64,000 bases of DNA, from the NCBI GenBank assembly GCA_963762885.1, contig CAVXNH010000109.1, positions 95,517 through 159,516 of the forward strand. Direction: 5' to 3'. The translations under genes and the position numbers were made by a program. Below the pieces are notes generated by a model. It was not told the DNA's origin, ran no database searches, and saw only the letters and a list, made by a program, of their open reading frames with translations. Below, one piece after another: positions 35,933 to 45,106 of this stretch. Each line of letters starts with the position of its first letter. The first letter of the stretch is position 1. This stretch comes from JASHVB01 sp963762885 (GTDB taxonomy: Bacteria; Pseudomonadota; Alphaproteobacteria; Acetobacterales; Acetobacteraceae).

Positions 35933-35980
35933 GGGATATCGGGCAAATACCCGGGTTTTGTAGGCCGCATCACCCGAGAT
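35933..35980 (-). promoter_or_regulatory. Shared upstream motif, copy C (before the SphA-like gene)
   Basis: Plus-strand TGGGATATCGGGCAAATACC, then CGGGTTTTGTAGGCCGCATC and ACCCGA. It aligns with copy A along its whole length and with copy B over the first half. It lies in a 322-bp intergenic stretch (35764-36085) with no other recognisable feature. Confidence 0.6.
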
Positions 35981-36085
35981 CGCATGGCCCGCGCTGGATC
36001 GAATTTCGGTGCCGTCAGTGTCCGCACCGTAGCGCCCAGCCGCTTCACTGCATCGTCCGTGCTGAGGTTCTCCGAGGCGCCTGGC

Positions 36086-37873
36086 TCAAGCGGCCGTTAC
36101 GGAAGGTAGAGCAAAGGACAGCGGCAATGTCGCGCGCACCCGCGTGGCTCCGCTGCCAGTCTCAATCGACAGGTCGCCGCCAAGCTGACGAACCCTCGCC
36201 CGCATGCCCGCGATCCCGACGCCCGGTGACACCGGACCGCCTTTCGCCATGCCAACGCCCGCATCCTCGATTTCCAAAACCACACCCCCTTGGGTGATCT
36301 GCAGCCGAACCAAGGCAGTAGGGCTATTCGCATGGCGATGGACGTTGGTTAGCGCCTCCTGCACGACACGGAACAGCGCGGTTTCCATGGCGCGTGGCAG
36401 GACGGGATCGGCCTCGGGCGCTTCGACCGTGACCGCAAGTCCACTGCGCCGAGAGAAACCTTCCGCGTAGGAACGCAATGCGGTCGCCAGGCCGCACTCG
36501 TCCAGCAACGGAGGCTGCATCAGGAAAGAGACGGTGCGAAGCTCTTCCTTGGCTCGGTCCAGGCCCATCAGGGCCTCGTTCAGCGCGCGTGCTCCACGTT
36601 CGTCGATCGCAGCGCCCGTCATGGCTCTCTGCGCCGCCATGAGATGTAGCGACGCCGCAACGAGCTCCTGCACCGTCGAGTCGTGTAGATCGCGAGCGAT
36701 CCTCCGCCGCTCGTCGTCCTGAGCGTTCAGCAGCCGCCCGGTTGCTTCCTCCAGGGCACGCGTTCGCTCCACGACGCGGGCCTCGAGTTCCGTGGCCGTG
36801 TTCGCCAGGCTGGCCAGCCTGGCTTGCTCGAACACCCGCTCGCGCGCTGCGATGGCAGCCGATCGAAGCGCGCGCCGCAAAACATCGATCTCATGCACCC
36901 GCGACCGGCCCCCTGTCGCAGGCGAGCCGACGTCTGGGGCAGTGGCTTCGGACACCAGTCTCCCTGCCTCGCGCACCAGGAACCTGCCCAGCAACAGTGC
37001 CAGCATGGCGGCCACCACAATCACGACGAAACCGACGCCGATCAGCGTCGCGAGCGCTGTGCTCCACGTTGCGGCGAGCGACGCCCGTGGAGCCAACAGG
37101 GCAACATGCCACGTGCTCGCGGCGATCGGCTCGACAGCCGCCGTGAATCCGGCCTCCGACGCTGCGGTCCACTCCGGCCGCACGTCCGAGTCCTCCAGGT
37201 TGGCCGGAAACGGTGGCACACTGACGCCGGCAGCGGCGTTACTGACGAACGGGTGGCCGGCACCGTCGTAAACCACGGCGAAGGCGCCGCGCCAAAGGCC
37301 AGGCCGGGGCAGCAGTGCCAACAGCTCCGCCGAGTTGATGCGTGCCGCGACCACGGCCGCTTGCGGGCCGCCGTCAGGCACCGGCACGATCAGTCCCGCC
37401 ATCGGCCGAACCATGTATGGGCCGGCGAGGATATTGGTCAGGAACGGGCGGCCGGTCATCGTGACCTGTCGCACCAGATCCGGACGCGGTATGTTACGCG
37501 GCGAAGCGCCGGGTGGCGATGCCGTGTTGATGACGTACTCGCCCGTCCGGCTGCCGAGAACCAAGGTCACGCCGGTGGTGGCGGCGACGGAGCGCATAAA
37601 AAGCTCGAAGCGGTCGATGTCCCCCGCCGCCAGGAGAGGCGATCGGGCGAGTGTCTCCGTAAGGACAGTCGCACGCGCGAGGTCGACGGCGACCGCAGCG
37701 GCGGTTGTGGCGGCAAGGCGCTGTAATTCCACACGCTGTGCACTGAGCTCGAGCCGCGAGGCCCACCAGGTCACGCCGACACTGAACACCGCCAGCGGCA
37801 GAACCGCGGCCAACACGAGGGTGACAAGATAGGTCTGGAGCCGCGGGAGCGGTCGCGTGCCGCTCCATGACAC
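36086..37873 (-). CDS. Membrane sensor histidine kinase (HisKA_3/NarX-type)
   Basis: 595 residues from GTG 37873, chosen because the first membrane helix (LVTLVLAAVLPLAVFSVGVTWW) follows shortly; the open frame continues to 38110 without typical coding content. A periplasmic sensor domain (about residues 40-265) is followed by a second helix (VGFVVIVVAAMLALLLG), a HAMP-like or coiled-coil linker, and HisKA_3 (RRRIARDLHDSTVQELVAASLHL; phospho-His). The ATPase domain has NVHRHANSP, EDAGVGMAKG and GVGIAGMRARVRQLGG. No response regulator is adjacent. The NarL-type regulator at 21314 is a candidate partner. Confidence 0.9.
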   Translation of the reverse strand: MSWSGTRPLPRLQTYLVTLVLAAVLPLAVFSVGVTWWASRLELSAQRVELQRLAATTAAAVAVDLARATVLTETLARSPLLAAGDIDRFELFMRSVAATTGVTLVLGSRTGEYVINTASPPGASPRNIPRPDLVRQVTMTGRPFLTNILAGPYMVRPMAGLIVPVPDGGPQAAVVAARINSAELLALLPRPGLWRGAFAVVYDGAGHPFVSNAAAGVSVPPFPANLEDSDVRPEWTAASEAGFTAAVEPIAASTWHVALLAPRASLAATWSTALATLIGVGFVVIVVAAMLALLLGRFLVREAGRLVSEATAPDVGSPATGGRSRVHEIDVLRRALRSAAIAARERVFEQARLASLANTATELEARVVERTRALEEATGRLLNAQDDERRRIARDLHDSTVQELVAASLHLMAAQRAMTGAAIDERGARALNEALMGLDRAKEELRTVSFLMQPPLLDECGLATALRSYAEGFSRRSGLAVTVEAPEADPVLPRAMETALFRVVQEALTNVHRHANSPTALVRLQITQGGVVLEIEDAGVGMAKGGPVSPGVGIAGMRARVRQLGGDLSIETGSGATRVRATLPLSFALPSVTAA

Positions 37874-38619
37874 GACGTAGTTTTCTGAATTCCTCCGACA
37901 GGAAGATGGCCGCCGCAGCAGCGTTATGAGTGTCCAATTCTGGTGGCGGGCTCGCCCCGCGCTAACCCGCTCGTAGACTGCGGTCGCGCCCGGCGACGCG
38001 AAATCCGCGTCGCCCTCGGTGCTGCGGGATGCCGATGCCACCGAAGTTCCTGTTGCTACAAACCAAACCCTAGATCGATCTGACCGCCCTGATTGTCCGC
38101 AGACGATCAATTAGCAGCCAAAAAGTGCGAATCGCGCCGACATTCACGCATTGGTGATGCCAATAGGAGACGCCGTCATTCACGATGCCAGTGTCCCCCG
38201 TCCCCGCCACGTAGGCGACTTGACGCTCGTGACACTCTCGGGTCACTCCCCCATCTGCTCTCGACTTAAGCGCCGTGTCCCGCACCGCATGGGGATCGCG
38301 CAGCATAATCCAGGAAACGCACTGAGTGAGGGTCCAAGTGGCAGGAAGCTGGGACAAAGGCACCGGACTACCCCGGACAATATTCGGAGCGTCGAAGTTT
38401 TGCGGTCAATCGACCCGCGGCCCGAGCGTTTCCGCAGTGAAGATCACTTGCGGCAGATTCCGCAATCGGCACAAGACGCCATAACAGATCTGTTCAAGGC
38501 AGCAAAGCCTGCATAGGGGCGCCGAATCCGGGCAAGCGGATTGACAGACAGGGATCCAGAAGGCGCAACGAACGTATCCGGGGAACGCAGTGACGGGGTA
38601 GTCGTATTGGCTACTCCAG
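37874..38619. other. 746-bp stretch without a recognisable gene
   Basis: This lies between the histidine kinase and the UPF0182 remnant. Short frames exist in both directions, but none has consistent third-position GC, a ribosome-binding site or a family motif. It contains the upstream region of the kinase and probably decayed sequence. Confidence 0.5.
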
Positions 38620-38946
38620 TCAGGAGATCATGTTGTCGCGGTTCTGCGGCGTGAACGGCGTCATCAGGAAATACTCCAACGTATCGCTGCAGGGTAGTTT
38701 CATCAGGATATAGCACGGCTCCATAGCCTGCGTCTGACCGCCAAAGGTTTCCTTCGGCGCGACCCACAGATCCTCCCGGTTATAAAAAACCTGGGGATCG
38801 ATCATATGAAACGTTTTATACTCGTCGGCCTGGATGGCGAAGATATCCTCCGCGTAGCGCAGATGCGCTTTCAGGTTCGGTGACAGTTGCTCCAGCATCT
38901 TGAACACGCAGGGGAACGCAGCGGCGATGTGCTGCTGCTCCGTCAT
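38620..38946 (-). pseudogene. Fragment of a UPF0182-family membrane protein
   Basis: 108 residues. HLRYAEDIFAIQADEYKTFHMIDPQVFYNREDLW and PFTPQNRDNMIS match an internal conserved segment of the very large UPF0182 (COG1615) proteins, which are about 900 residues long. The N-terminal membrane part and the remaining C-terminus are absent, so this is a deletion remnant. Confidence 0.75.
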
Positions 38947-39318
38947 CGGTCCATACCTCTCGCTTACAGCCTGCGCGCTGCTGAGAGGACCTTAAACACA
39001 GGGCACACGACACCGGCAGGTTTGAACACTACCTACGGGACGAAGCAAGGATATTTGTTCCGATCCGGTTCCAACACTCCAAGAGTGCCGCGTTGCCGCT
39101 CCAGAGGACGCCATTGAGCAGTGCAAGGCTCCTGACCGTTACAGCACTATTGATCAGCGAAGACGGCGTTGTCATTTCGGTACATCACTACAACCCTCCG
39201 AGCACGCTGCAGCTCAAGCAGTGCGCCGCTCGTTCTATATCCGACAGTCCGTTTCATACGGACCTGACAGTCGGCCCCCTCCGCTTGGCATGCATGCGTC
39301 AATCAATTAACCTGAGCC
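38947..39318. other. 372-bp stretch without a recognisable gene
   Basis: No frame with coding character on either strand. A small hairpin (GTCCG-N7-CGGAC) occurs near 39245-39265. It holds the upstream region of the small ORF and livF-like gene. Confidence 0.4.
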
Positions 39319-39462
39319 ATGCAACCCATGAACCGCCGCATCGACGCCTATATCGCCCAGACCCAGTTCGGTCGGATCATGGACCTCGCCACCAAGAACA
39401 ACGGGCGTTTCGTCGCCAACCGGCGAAGCAAGCGGGGCCGCGCTGCCCAAGCGATCAAGTGA
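39319..39462 (+). CDS. Small unknown protein upstream of LivF (47 aa)
   Basis: It starts MQPMNRRIDAYIAQTQFGRI and has a strongly basic C-terminus (FVANRRSKRGRAAQAIK). Third codon positions are almost all G or C, like real genes nearby. The stop lies 10 bases before the ATG of the livF-like gene, so they look co-transcribed. ATG 39328 is an alternative start. I do not recognise a family. It could be a small regulatory protein, or the surviving tail of a lost upstream gene. Confidence 0.5.
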   Translation: MQPMNRRIDAYIAQTQFGRIMDLATKNNGRFVANRRSKRGRAAQAIK

Positions 39463-39472
39463 TCCGGCTGAC

Positions 39473-40204
39473 ATGACCGCTCTCCTCCTCTCGGTCCGCA
39501 ACCTCTGCGTCCACTACGGCGATCTTGTTGGCGTCGCCGACGTCTCGCTCGAAGTCGCCGCCGGCTCGATCGTCGCTTTGCTCGGCTCCAACGGTGCCGG
39601 CAAGACGACGACCCTGAACGCCATCGCCGGCCTGGTGCCACCCGAGTCCGGGCACGTCACGTGGCAGGGTACCGACGTCACCGGCCTGCCGGCCTACGCC
39701 ATCGTCGGCCGTGGCCTCGCCCTGTCGCCCGAAGGCTGGCGTTTGTTCGTGCAGCAGACCGTCGAGCAAAACCTGCGTCTCGGCGCCACCGTCCTGCGCG
39801 ACTTCAACCGCGTGCCCGAGTTGCTCGACCGCGTGTTCGCCCTGTTCCCCCGCCTCGCCGAGCGCCGCCGCCAGCGCGCGGGTACTCTGTCTGGCGGCGA
39901 GCGGCAGATGCTCGCCACCGGCCGCGCGCTGATGAGCGATCCGAAGCTGTTGATGCTGGACGAGCCCAGCCTCGGCCTGGCACCGGCGGTGGTGGAGGCG
40001 ATGTACCAGACACTCGAACGCCTGCGCAACGAAGGCCTGACCTTGCTACTGGCCGAGCAAGCGGTGGAACTGGCGCTGGAGGTCGCGGATTACGCATACG
40101 TGCTGCAAACCGGGCGCACGGTGTTGCAAGGTAACGCCGCCGACCTCGCCGACGACCGCGACGTGCAGCGAATTTATCTCGGTCTGGAGACCGGCGCCGG
40201 CTGA
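39473..40204 (+). CDS. Branched-chain amino-acid-type ABC transporter ATPase (LivF-like)
   Basis: 243 residues. Walker A is GSNGAGKTTT, the ABC signature LSGGERQMLATGRAL, and Walker B KLLMLDEPSLGLAP, with a switch His replaced by Gln in LLAEQAV, as is common in LivF. It would energise uptake with LivG, LivH, LivM and a binding protein, none of which are in the window, so this copy is an orphan. It may serve permeases elsewhere or be the remnant of a lost operon. Confidence 0.9.
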   Translation: MTALLLSVRNLCVHYGDLVGVADVSLEVAAGSIVALLGSNGAGKTTTLNAIAGLVPPESGHVTWQGTDVTGLPAYAIVGRGLALSPEGWRLFVQQTVEQNLRLGATVLRDFNRVPELLDRVFALFPRLAERRRQRAGTLSGGERQMLATGRALMSDPKLLMLDEPSLGLAPAVVEAMYQTLERLRNEGLTLLLAEQAVELALEVADYAYVLQTGRTVLQGNAADLADDRDVQRIYLGLETGAG

Positions 40205-40239
40205 GTCCTGTCGAGCAAGCTCGTTCGTCACGTAATAAT

Positions 40240-40358
40240 GTGTCATGGCAAGCCCTCGGGTCGAGCGCCCGAGGGCCGGCTCCGGCCGGCCATCCACAAC
40301 TTTGCTGTGTGACACGACGGAAAGACGTGGGTAACCGGGCCAGGCCCGGTCATGACAC
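40240..40358. repeat. Inverted-repeat element bounded by GTGTCATGG / CATGACAC
   Basis: The left end is GTGTCATGGCAAGCCC and the right end ACCGGGCCAGGCCCGGTCAT. Internal hairpins include CCCTCGGGTCGAGCGCCCGA. The right ~55 bp is nearly identical to the right part of the element at 49992-50108. It lies in the 343-bp gap after the livF-like gene; the rest of the gap is empty. Confidence 0.75.
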
Positions 40359-40547
40359 GATGGGTAGCTTCGCCCAACTTACCGACCGCCTGTAACGTTC
40401 GGCGTCCTACGCCGGTCCTGGAACCACGCAAAGGCGCCGCTACGCAATAGTCCTTTGGGCGTAGGCCCTTGAGCGGATGGCCCGCTTGTAGCTGTTTTGT
40501 AATGACATCCCTGCAAAATCCATCGTGTCACAACCGATGTCCCAGCG

Positions 40548-41103
40548 ATGGACCACCGCGTCGAAAATGTGCATCGCATATTTCCACCTCGCCCCCTCAC
40601 GGACGGCGAGCGTGCCATCCTGCTCGGCTGGACAACCACCGCCAAAGGGTTTTCGACGTTCGTCAGCGAGCGGCGGAGCGACGATCCGGCGATTTACCGA
40701 AGGATCATCGTCTCTCGAAAAGGCGACAATCGACGCTTGGAACTTGATCCATTCACATCAGAATTCCGACTACTGGGTCATGGTATCCGCCGCTGAGGGA
40801 GAGGATATCGGACACTTTCCGACCTTGCGTGCGGCGCTGAATTTCATCAATCCTGTGACGTTGCCTGCACGGACCGGCGAATTGTCCGGCGATGACAATG
40901 CTTCAAACGTTTCGACCGAGAAGGCAATTCGAGACGCCCAGGCGATGATCATGCACCTGCAAGGCAGGTTGGATGCGTCCGCGCAGCGCCTCCAGGCGGC
41001 TCAGGCAGAGCTGGCTGCCGAGCGTCAGGCCCGCCAGCGGGCTGAACAAACTGCAAGAGCAGTGCTGCACGCTGTGAATGAATGGAAGTCTCGTAGAGCG
41101 TAG
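40548..41103 (+). CDS. Hypothetical protein with probable frameshift and coiled-coil tail
   Basis: Two frames carry coding-like sequence. From ATG 40548: RPLTDGERAILLGWTTTAKG, then DDPAIYRRIIVSRKGD. Downstream in the next frame: NLIHSHQNSDYWVMVSAAEG, EDIGHFPTLRAALNFINPV and a coiled-coil tail (QGRLDASAQRLQAAQAELAAERQARQRAEQ) to TAG 41103. The span is 3n+1 bases, consistent with one extra base between about 40700 and 40750. No family is recognised. If intact it would be a cytosolic protein of ~184 residues. Confidence 0.5.
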
Positions 41104-41188
41104 ATATCTTTCGGGCCTCGAGCTATCCGCGAGACTGCGACAGCACGATACCGGGCAGCATCGGGTGCGCCGCCGCCAAAGCCCCGCG

Positions 41189-42158
41189 TCAGCGTCGCGT
41201 CAGTGGGAACGTCACTGCGATCTCGGTGCCTTCCCTGGAGCTGATTCCCAGAGTGCCGCCGATCTGCTGCACCAACCCATCGACAATGCGCAGGCCCAAT
41301 CCCTGCGCGGCTGGTCCCACCTGGCTTATCGCCAATTGGCCGGGTCCGTCATCCTTGATGACGAGTGTGGCATGACCGTTTGGCGTTGCCTTCAAGGATA
41401 CCGAAAGTTGTGAACCGCTGCCATGCTGGAAGACATGCTTCTGCGCATTGTTCGCTGCCTCGATGACCAGCATTGTGACGGTGCTCATCTGATCGAATGT
41501 GAGATCGATCTCTTCGACATCGAAAGTCAACGCGATGCTGCGACGATCGACGACCGTGACAACCGCATCTCGCAACACCGCATCCAGCCCTCGACTGAAC
41601 AACGTAGGATCGTGCAGCCGTCGATGCACGTCCGCGGATGCCGTCAGACGCTGGCCCATTTCCTCCAGCAGGTTGGCAGCTTCGGCGGGCGCGGAATCGA
41701 TTCGTCCGCTTGGCAATTTCGACCGTCCCCACGACCGCGTGCAACGTGTTCGCCACGCGGTGCTGAAGCTCCTGGAACAGAATTTTCTGCCGCGCGTTGG
41801 ATGCGGCAAGCTGTTCGGCCAGCAACTTCAATCCTGCGATGATGACGACGTTGAGGCCACCGACCACGAGCCACCCGACCGGAAGTAGATACATGCCCGG
41901 TTGCAGAAACAGATACGTTCCGGCAATCACCGACAGGACGAGGACGAACATGGCCTCCCTCCACCCGAGCAAGACGGCCGCGACCAGTATTTCCGGGTAG
42001 AAGACAAGTGCTGGATTGGCTCCGTGGAGCCGCCCCAGGCTGAATTTGGCTAGCAGTGCGATGCCGATCAGAGCAAGCGCCGCCGACCATCTGATGATGG
42101 CGGGCTGGCTCGACCGCCATGCCAGGATTTGCATGCAGCGATGCGAGAGTTGCTCCAT
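41189..42158 (-). pseudogene. Membrane histidine kinase (DUF4118/HisKA_2-type), frameshifted
   Basis: From ATG 42158 there are four membrane helices of DUF4118 type (AALALIGIALLAKFSLG, ILVAAVLLGWREAMFVLVLSVIAGTYLF, LVVGGLNVVIIAGLKLLAEQL). A HisKA_2 box (LFQELQHRVANTLHAVVG; phospho-His) follows. The frame changes near 41690 and continues (SAPAEAANLLEEMGQRL) into the ATPase domain (IEAANNAQKHVFQHG, KDDGPG, GLGLRIVDGLVQQIGG) to TGA 41189. The length is 3n+1. Intact it would be ~322 residues, a normal small light/stress-type kinase. It is broken by an indel or decaying. Confidence 0.82.
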
Positions 42159-42660
42159 TCCTGCCCCGTAGCATGTTGAATTACGGATGTGGAAGGGAAA
42201 CGATCGTCATCAGAGTGGCCGGCGAAGGGTCACCAAACGGCTTTGCTGTCGGCACCGGAGCACGTTCATCGTATGAAAGCTGGCGCTCCAAACTGTCATT
42301 GCGCGTTGACCACCAGCAGGCGCGGCCGACCCGCCCTGGTTGAAACTGCTGTCTTCCGTGTCATGGCCGGCCTGCGCCGGCCATGACACGGGGAACCGTT
42401 TCTTGCTAGGCGCGCGGCGGTCCCCGGGCTTTACCCGGGGACAGATCGCTCCTCGCAAAGGCAGCGGCTTCGATCATTCTCCGTCACGGTGAATATGCCC
42501 TGACAAAACATCCGCATCGCGAATGATTGTAGGTCGGGTGGCTGCACGCTGACCGGAGTTCTCGATGTAGCGCCAATCAGCGGCGCGGCGCGCGGACCCT
42601 CTATGATAATCGATCGGTGCCCCGAAGAAATGCACCGGGCTCCATAACCGATTGAAAAAC
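42159..42660. other. ~500-bp intergenic stretch with palindromic element
   Basis: Apart from the perfect palindromes at 42358-42442 listed separately, no gene, promoter or family feature is seen. It separates the broken kinase from tRNA-Cys. Confidence 0.5.
42358..42442. repeat. Compound palindromic element
   Basis: GTGTCATGGCCGGC and its exact complement GCCGGCCATGACAC flank a 4-base loop (42358-42389). A second perfect hairpin, GTCCCCGGG-CTTTA-CCCGGGGAC, occupies 42420-42442. The first palindrome has the same ends as the elements at 40240, 49992 and 51530. Confidence 0.8.
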
Positions 42661-42734
42661 TGGAGGTCCGGGCGGGAATTGAACCCACATTCGCGGATTT
42701 GCAGTCCGCTGCATCACCACTCTGCCACCGGACC
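42661..42734 (-). tRNA. tRNA-Cys (GCA)
   Basis: 74 nt including an encoded CCA. The acceptor stem GGTCCGG pairs with CCGGACC. The anticodon GCA is at 42700-42702 within GCGGACTGCAAATCCGC, the T-arm contains GGGTTCAATTCCC, and the discriminator is U, all as expected for tRNA-Cys. Confidence 0.97.
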
Positions 42735-42799
42735 CAGGGCACTGGAGCCATTGCTATATCGTGCGGCGTCCGCCTGCCGGTCAAGCCCGGTCGCCGTCG

Positions 42800-43591
42800 T
42801 TACGGCACCGGCGCACATCCGACCGCACCATGCGCCAGCACCTGCACGTGCCCCGCCACATCTGCGGTCGTCTCGACATCGTACGAGATGACGCTCGGAT
42901 CGTCCGCCGGTGCCCGTTCCGCCGCGTAGGCCGCGGCGCAGGTCTCCGCCGACGGAGCCGCCGGCCGCATCTCCCGCGGGATCTTTCCGTCCGCCACCAG
43001 CTTCGACCAACATCCCGCCGCATCCTGCATGACGGAGCACGAGGCGTTGAACCCACGTGTGTAACGCAGGTGCAGCACGCCGTCCTGCAAGCCAACATCC
43101 CGAAAACTGCGATCGGCAGGCATGCCATCGGTGAAAACCACGCGGCCCCACCGTGCCTCGATCGCCATAAACGGGACCGCACCATTCGGGTCCGTCGCGC
43201 TGAACAGCAGGAACGGCCCCTTCCGCCCCAAAAGACTGAAACCGTCGGTCTTCAGCGCGATCTCATGCACGCGGTGCCTGGCATCGCAGGGTGGCCGCGG
43301 GCCGCCAGCCGACAACGGAACCAGCGTTGCCGCGTTCGGGTCAGGTGTGTCTGTCCCGCTCTCCCGCACCATCAGGTCCGAGTACCAGGTGCAAATAATC
43401 TCGCCGACCGGGTCGTCACCGGAGCGAGACGGCACCTTCTGAACCAGTGCCGGCCGGTCGAACAGCGTGGCAAACCGTGCCGCGTCATCCTCGCAGCGCG
43501 CAGCGATCGGCAGCAACCCCGCAACCGCGGCACCGCAGCCGACCACTGCACCGCGGCACCAGACCAAGCGCAGCCACGTCGCCGATAGCAT
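42800..43591 (-). CDS. Exported hypothetical protein
   Basis: 263 residues with an N-terminal hydrophobic segment (GAVVGCGAAVAGLLPIAARC), probably a signal peptide. The mature part has several Cys residues (EIICTWYSDL, RPPCDARHRV, NASCSVMQDAAGCW, ETCAAAYAA) that could form disulfides in the periplasm. Third-position GC is high, so it is a real gene. I do not recognise a family. It lies 16 bases after the MFS gene on the same strand. Confidence 0.75.
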   Translation of the reverse strand: MLSATWLRLVWCRGAVVGCGAAVAGLLPIAARCEDDAARFATLFDRPALVQKVPSRSGDDPVGEIICTWYSDLMVRESGTDTPDPNAATLVPLSAGGPRPPCDARHRVHEIALKTDGFSLLGRKGPFLLFSATDPNGAVPFMAIEARWGRVVFTDGMPADRSFRDVGLQDGVLHLRYTRGFNASCSVMQDAAGCWSKLVADGKIPREMRPAAPSAETCAAAYAAERAPADDPSVISYDVETTADVAGHVQVLAHGAVGCAPVP

Positions 43592-43606
43592 ACCGCCCCC
43601 TGCCCG

Positions 43607-45106
43607 CTAGCCGACACCACCGCCGCAGGCGTTCATAGCGCTCGGGACGACACCGCGCGACGGCGCGTGCCGCCCGATCGCGAACCAGCCCTTCAGACCA
43701 CGGCTTCCGGCTCGGCCTCGGTGACCAGTTCGAAGCTGCCCCACCGTCTCCTTGCCGAATAGCAGAGGAATGCAGGCGCCGATCCCCACAACCACCGCGA
43801 TCCAGCCGAAGAAGATCGTCGCCGACCCGGTGTGCGGTTCCAGGAAGAACGGCGTCACCACCCCGGAAAAGATCCGCCCGGTCGCCTCACCGAAGAAATG
43901 CCCGCGCCCGCGCAACGCCGTGGGGAATTGTTCGGACAGATAGACCCGCACCGCGGTGAACGACGACAGCACGGTCAGTCCGGTGATGATCGCCCCCGCC
44001 GTCATCACCACGGTCGCCAGCTCGCCTGCGTTATGCGCCATCGCCATGAGCAACAGCCCCGGCACCGCGCCGCCGAGGCAATAGGTGATGGTCCACCGCC
44101 GGCCGATGATCTCCATGATGAACCCGGTGAAGAATTTTCCCGGGATCGTCACCAGGAACAGCAAGGTGCCCAGCCCGAAGCTCAGGCCGACGGCCGCGCC
44201 CTGATCCACCAGCGCCTTCGGCAACAGGATCGCCGAGCAAAAATACGCGGTGGTCGCCGCCGCGTACAGCACGATGCCCACCACGGTCCGTTGCAGTTGG
44301 CCGCGCGCGAACAGGGCGGAGAACGGCGGCAGCGTCTCGGCGCTGTCCGCCACGTTCGGTCCCAGCTCCGGCACTGTCAGCTTCGGAACCCTATCCCCGC
44401 AGCGCTCGATCATCCGGTTGACGGTCTCCACCGCCGCCTGAGGATCGCCGCGGCGCAGATACCAGCGCGCGCTCTCCGGCAGCCCGAAATGCACCAGCAG
44501 CGGCACCACCCCCAGCGCCAGCCCGCCCGGCAGCGCGATCAGCCGGAAGCCGTCCGGATCGCCGGCCAGCAGAAAACCGACGAAGGGCAGCAGCGTGAAT
44601 GCGCTCGCCAGCATCACCTCGAAGATCGCGCCGTAGGTGCGCCGGTGCTGCTTCGGCATCAGCTCGGCGGCGATCGGAAACGGCGCCGAGATGGCAAAGC
44701 CCAGGCCGATGCCAGTCAGTACCCGGATAATGAGCAATTGCGTGCCGGTCTGTGCCAGCGGGACCAACAGGGTCAACCCAGTGCTGATGATCACGCCGAT
44801 CTGCATCACCGTCTTGCGGCTGAAGCGATCGGACATCGCCGAGGCCGCGTAACCTCCGACGATAGCAAGGAAGGTCGGCGCCACCGCGAGCCAGCGGACT
44901 TGCTCTGGCGTCAGTTGAAGCGGCTGCTTCGCCAGTACCAGCAGCGAGCCGCCGAGCGCCAGGTCGTAGCCTTCGACAAAGCCGACCGTGCCCAGCACCA
45001 GGATGATCATCAGGTGATAGGCGCAGAACGGAATGCTATCGAGTTTTTGGCCAAGCACGTAGCTGGCCGGCATCGCCGGCCTGCCAAGATCGGATGGATT
45101 GCTCAC
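43607..45106 (-). CDS. MFS transporter (sugar/aromatic acid:H+ symporter type)
   Basis: About 12 membrane segments. The start GTG 45106 has GGGAGAAC upstream. MFS signatures are GYAASAMSDRFSRKTVM (between helices 2 and 3), FPIAAELMPKQHRRTYG and LPESARWYLRRGDP. The group includes aromatic-acid and sugar importers. The last ~40 residues in the given frame (RTGHRGRAGSRGLKG...) look wrong. Deleting one G in the GGGG near 43733 gives SFELVTEAEPEAVV and TGA 43693, a natural acidic tail; that span is 3n+1, so an indel is likely. The substrate is not determinable. Confidence 0.88.
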   Translation of the reverse strand: MSNPSDLGRPAMPASYVLGQKLDSIPFCAYHLMIILVLGTVGFVEGYDLALGGSLLVLAKQPLQLTPEQVRWLAVAPTFLAIVGGYAASAMSDRFSRKTVMQIGVIISTGLTLLVPLAQTGTQLLIIRVLTGIGLGFAISAPFPIAAELMPKQHRRTYGAIFEVMLASAFTLLPFVGFLLAGDPDGFRLIALPGGLALGVVPLLVHFGLPESARWYLRRGDPQAAVETVNRMIERCGDRVPKLTVPELGPNVADSAETLPPFSALFARGQLQRTVVGIVLYAAATTAYFCSAILLPKALVDQGAAVGLSFGLGTLLFLVTIPGKFFTGFIMEIIGRRWTITYCLGGAVPGLLLMAMAHNAGELATVVMTAGAIITGLTVLSSFTAVRVYLSEQFPTALRGRGHFFGEATGRIFSGVVTPFFLEPHTGSATIFFGWIAVVVGIGACIPLLFGKETVGQLRTGHRGRAGSRGLKGWFAIGRHAPSRGVVPSAMNACGGGVG

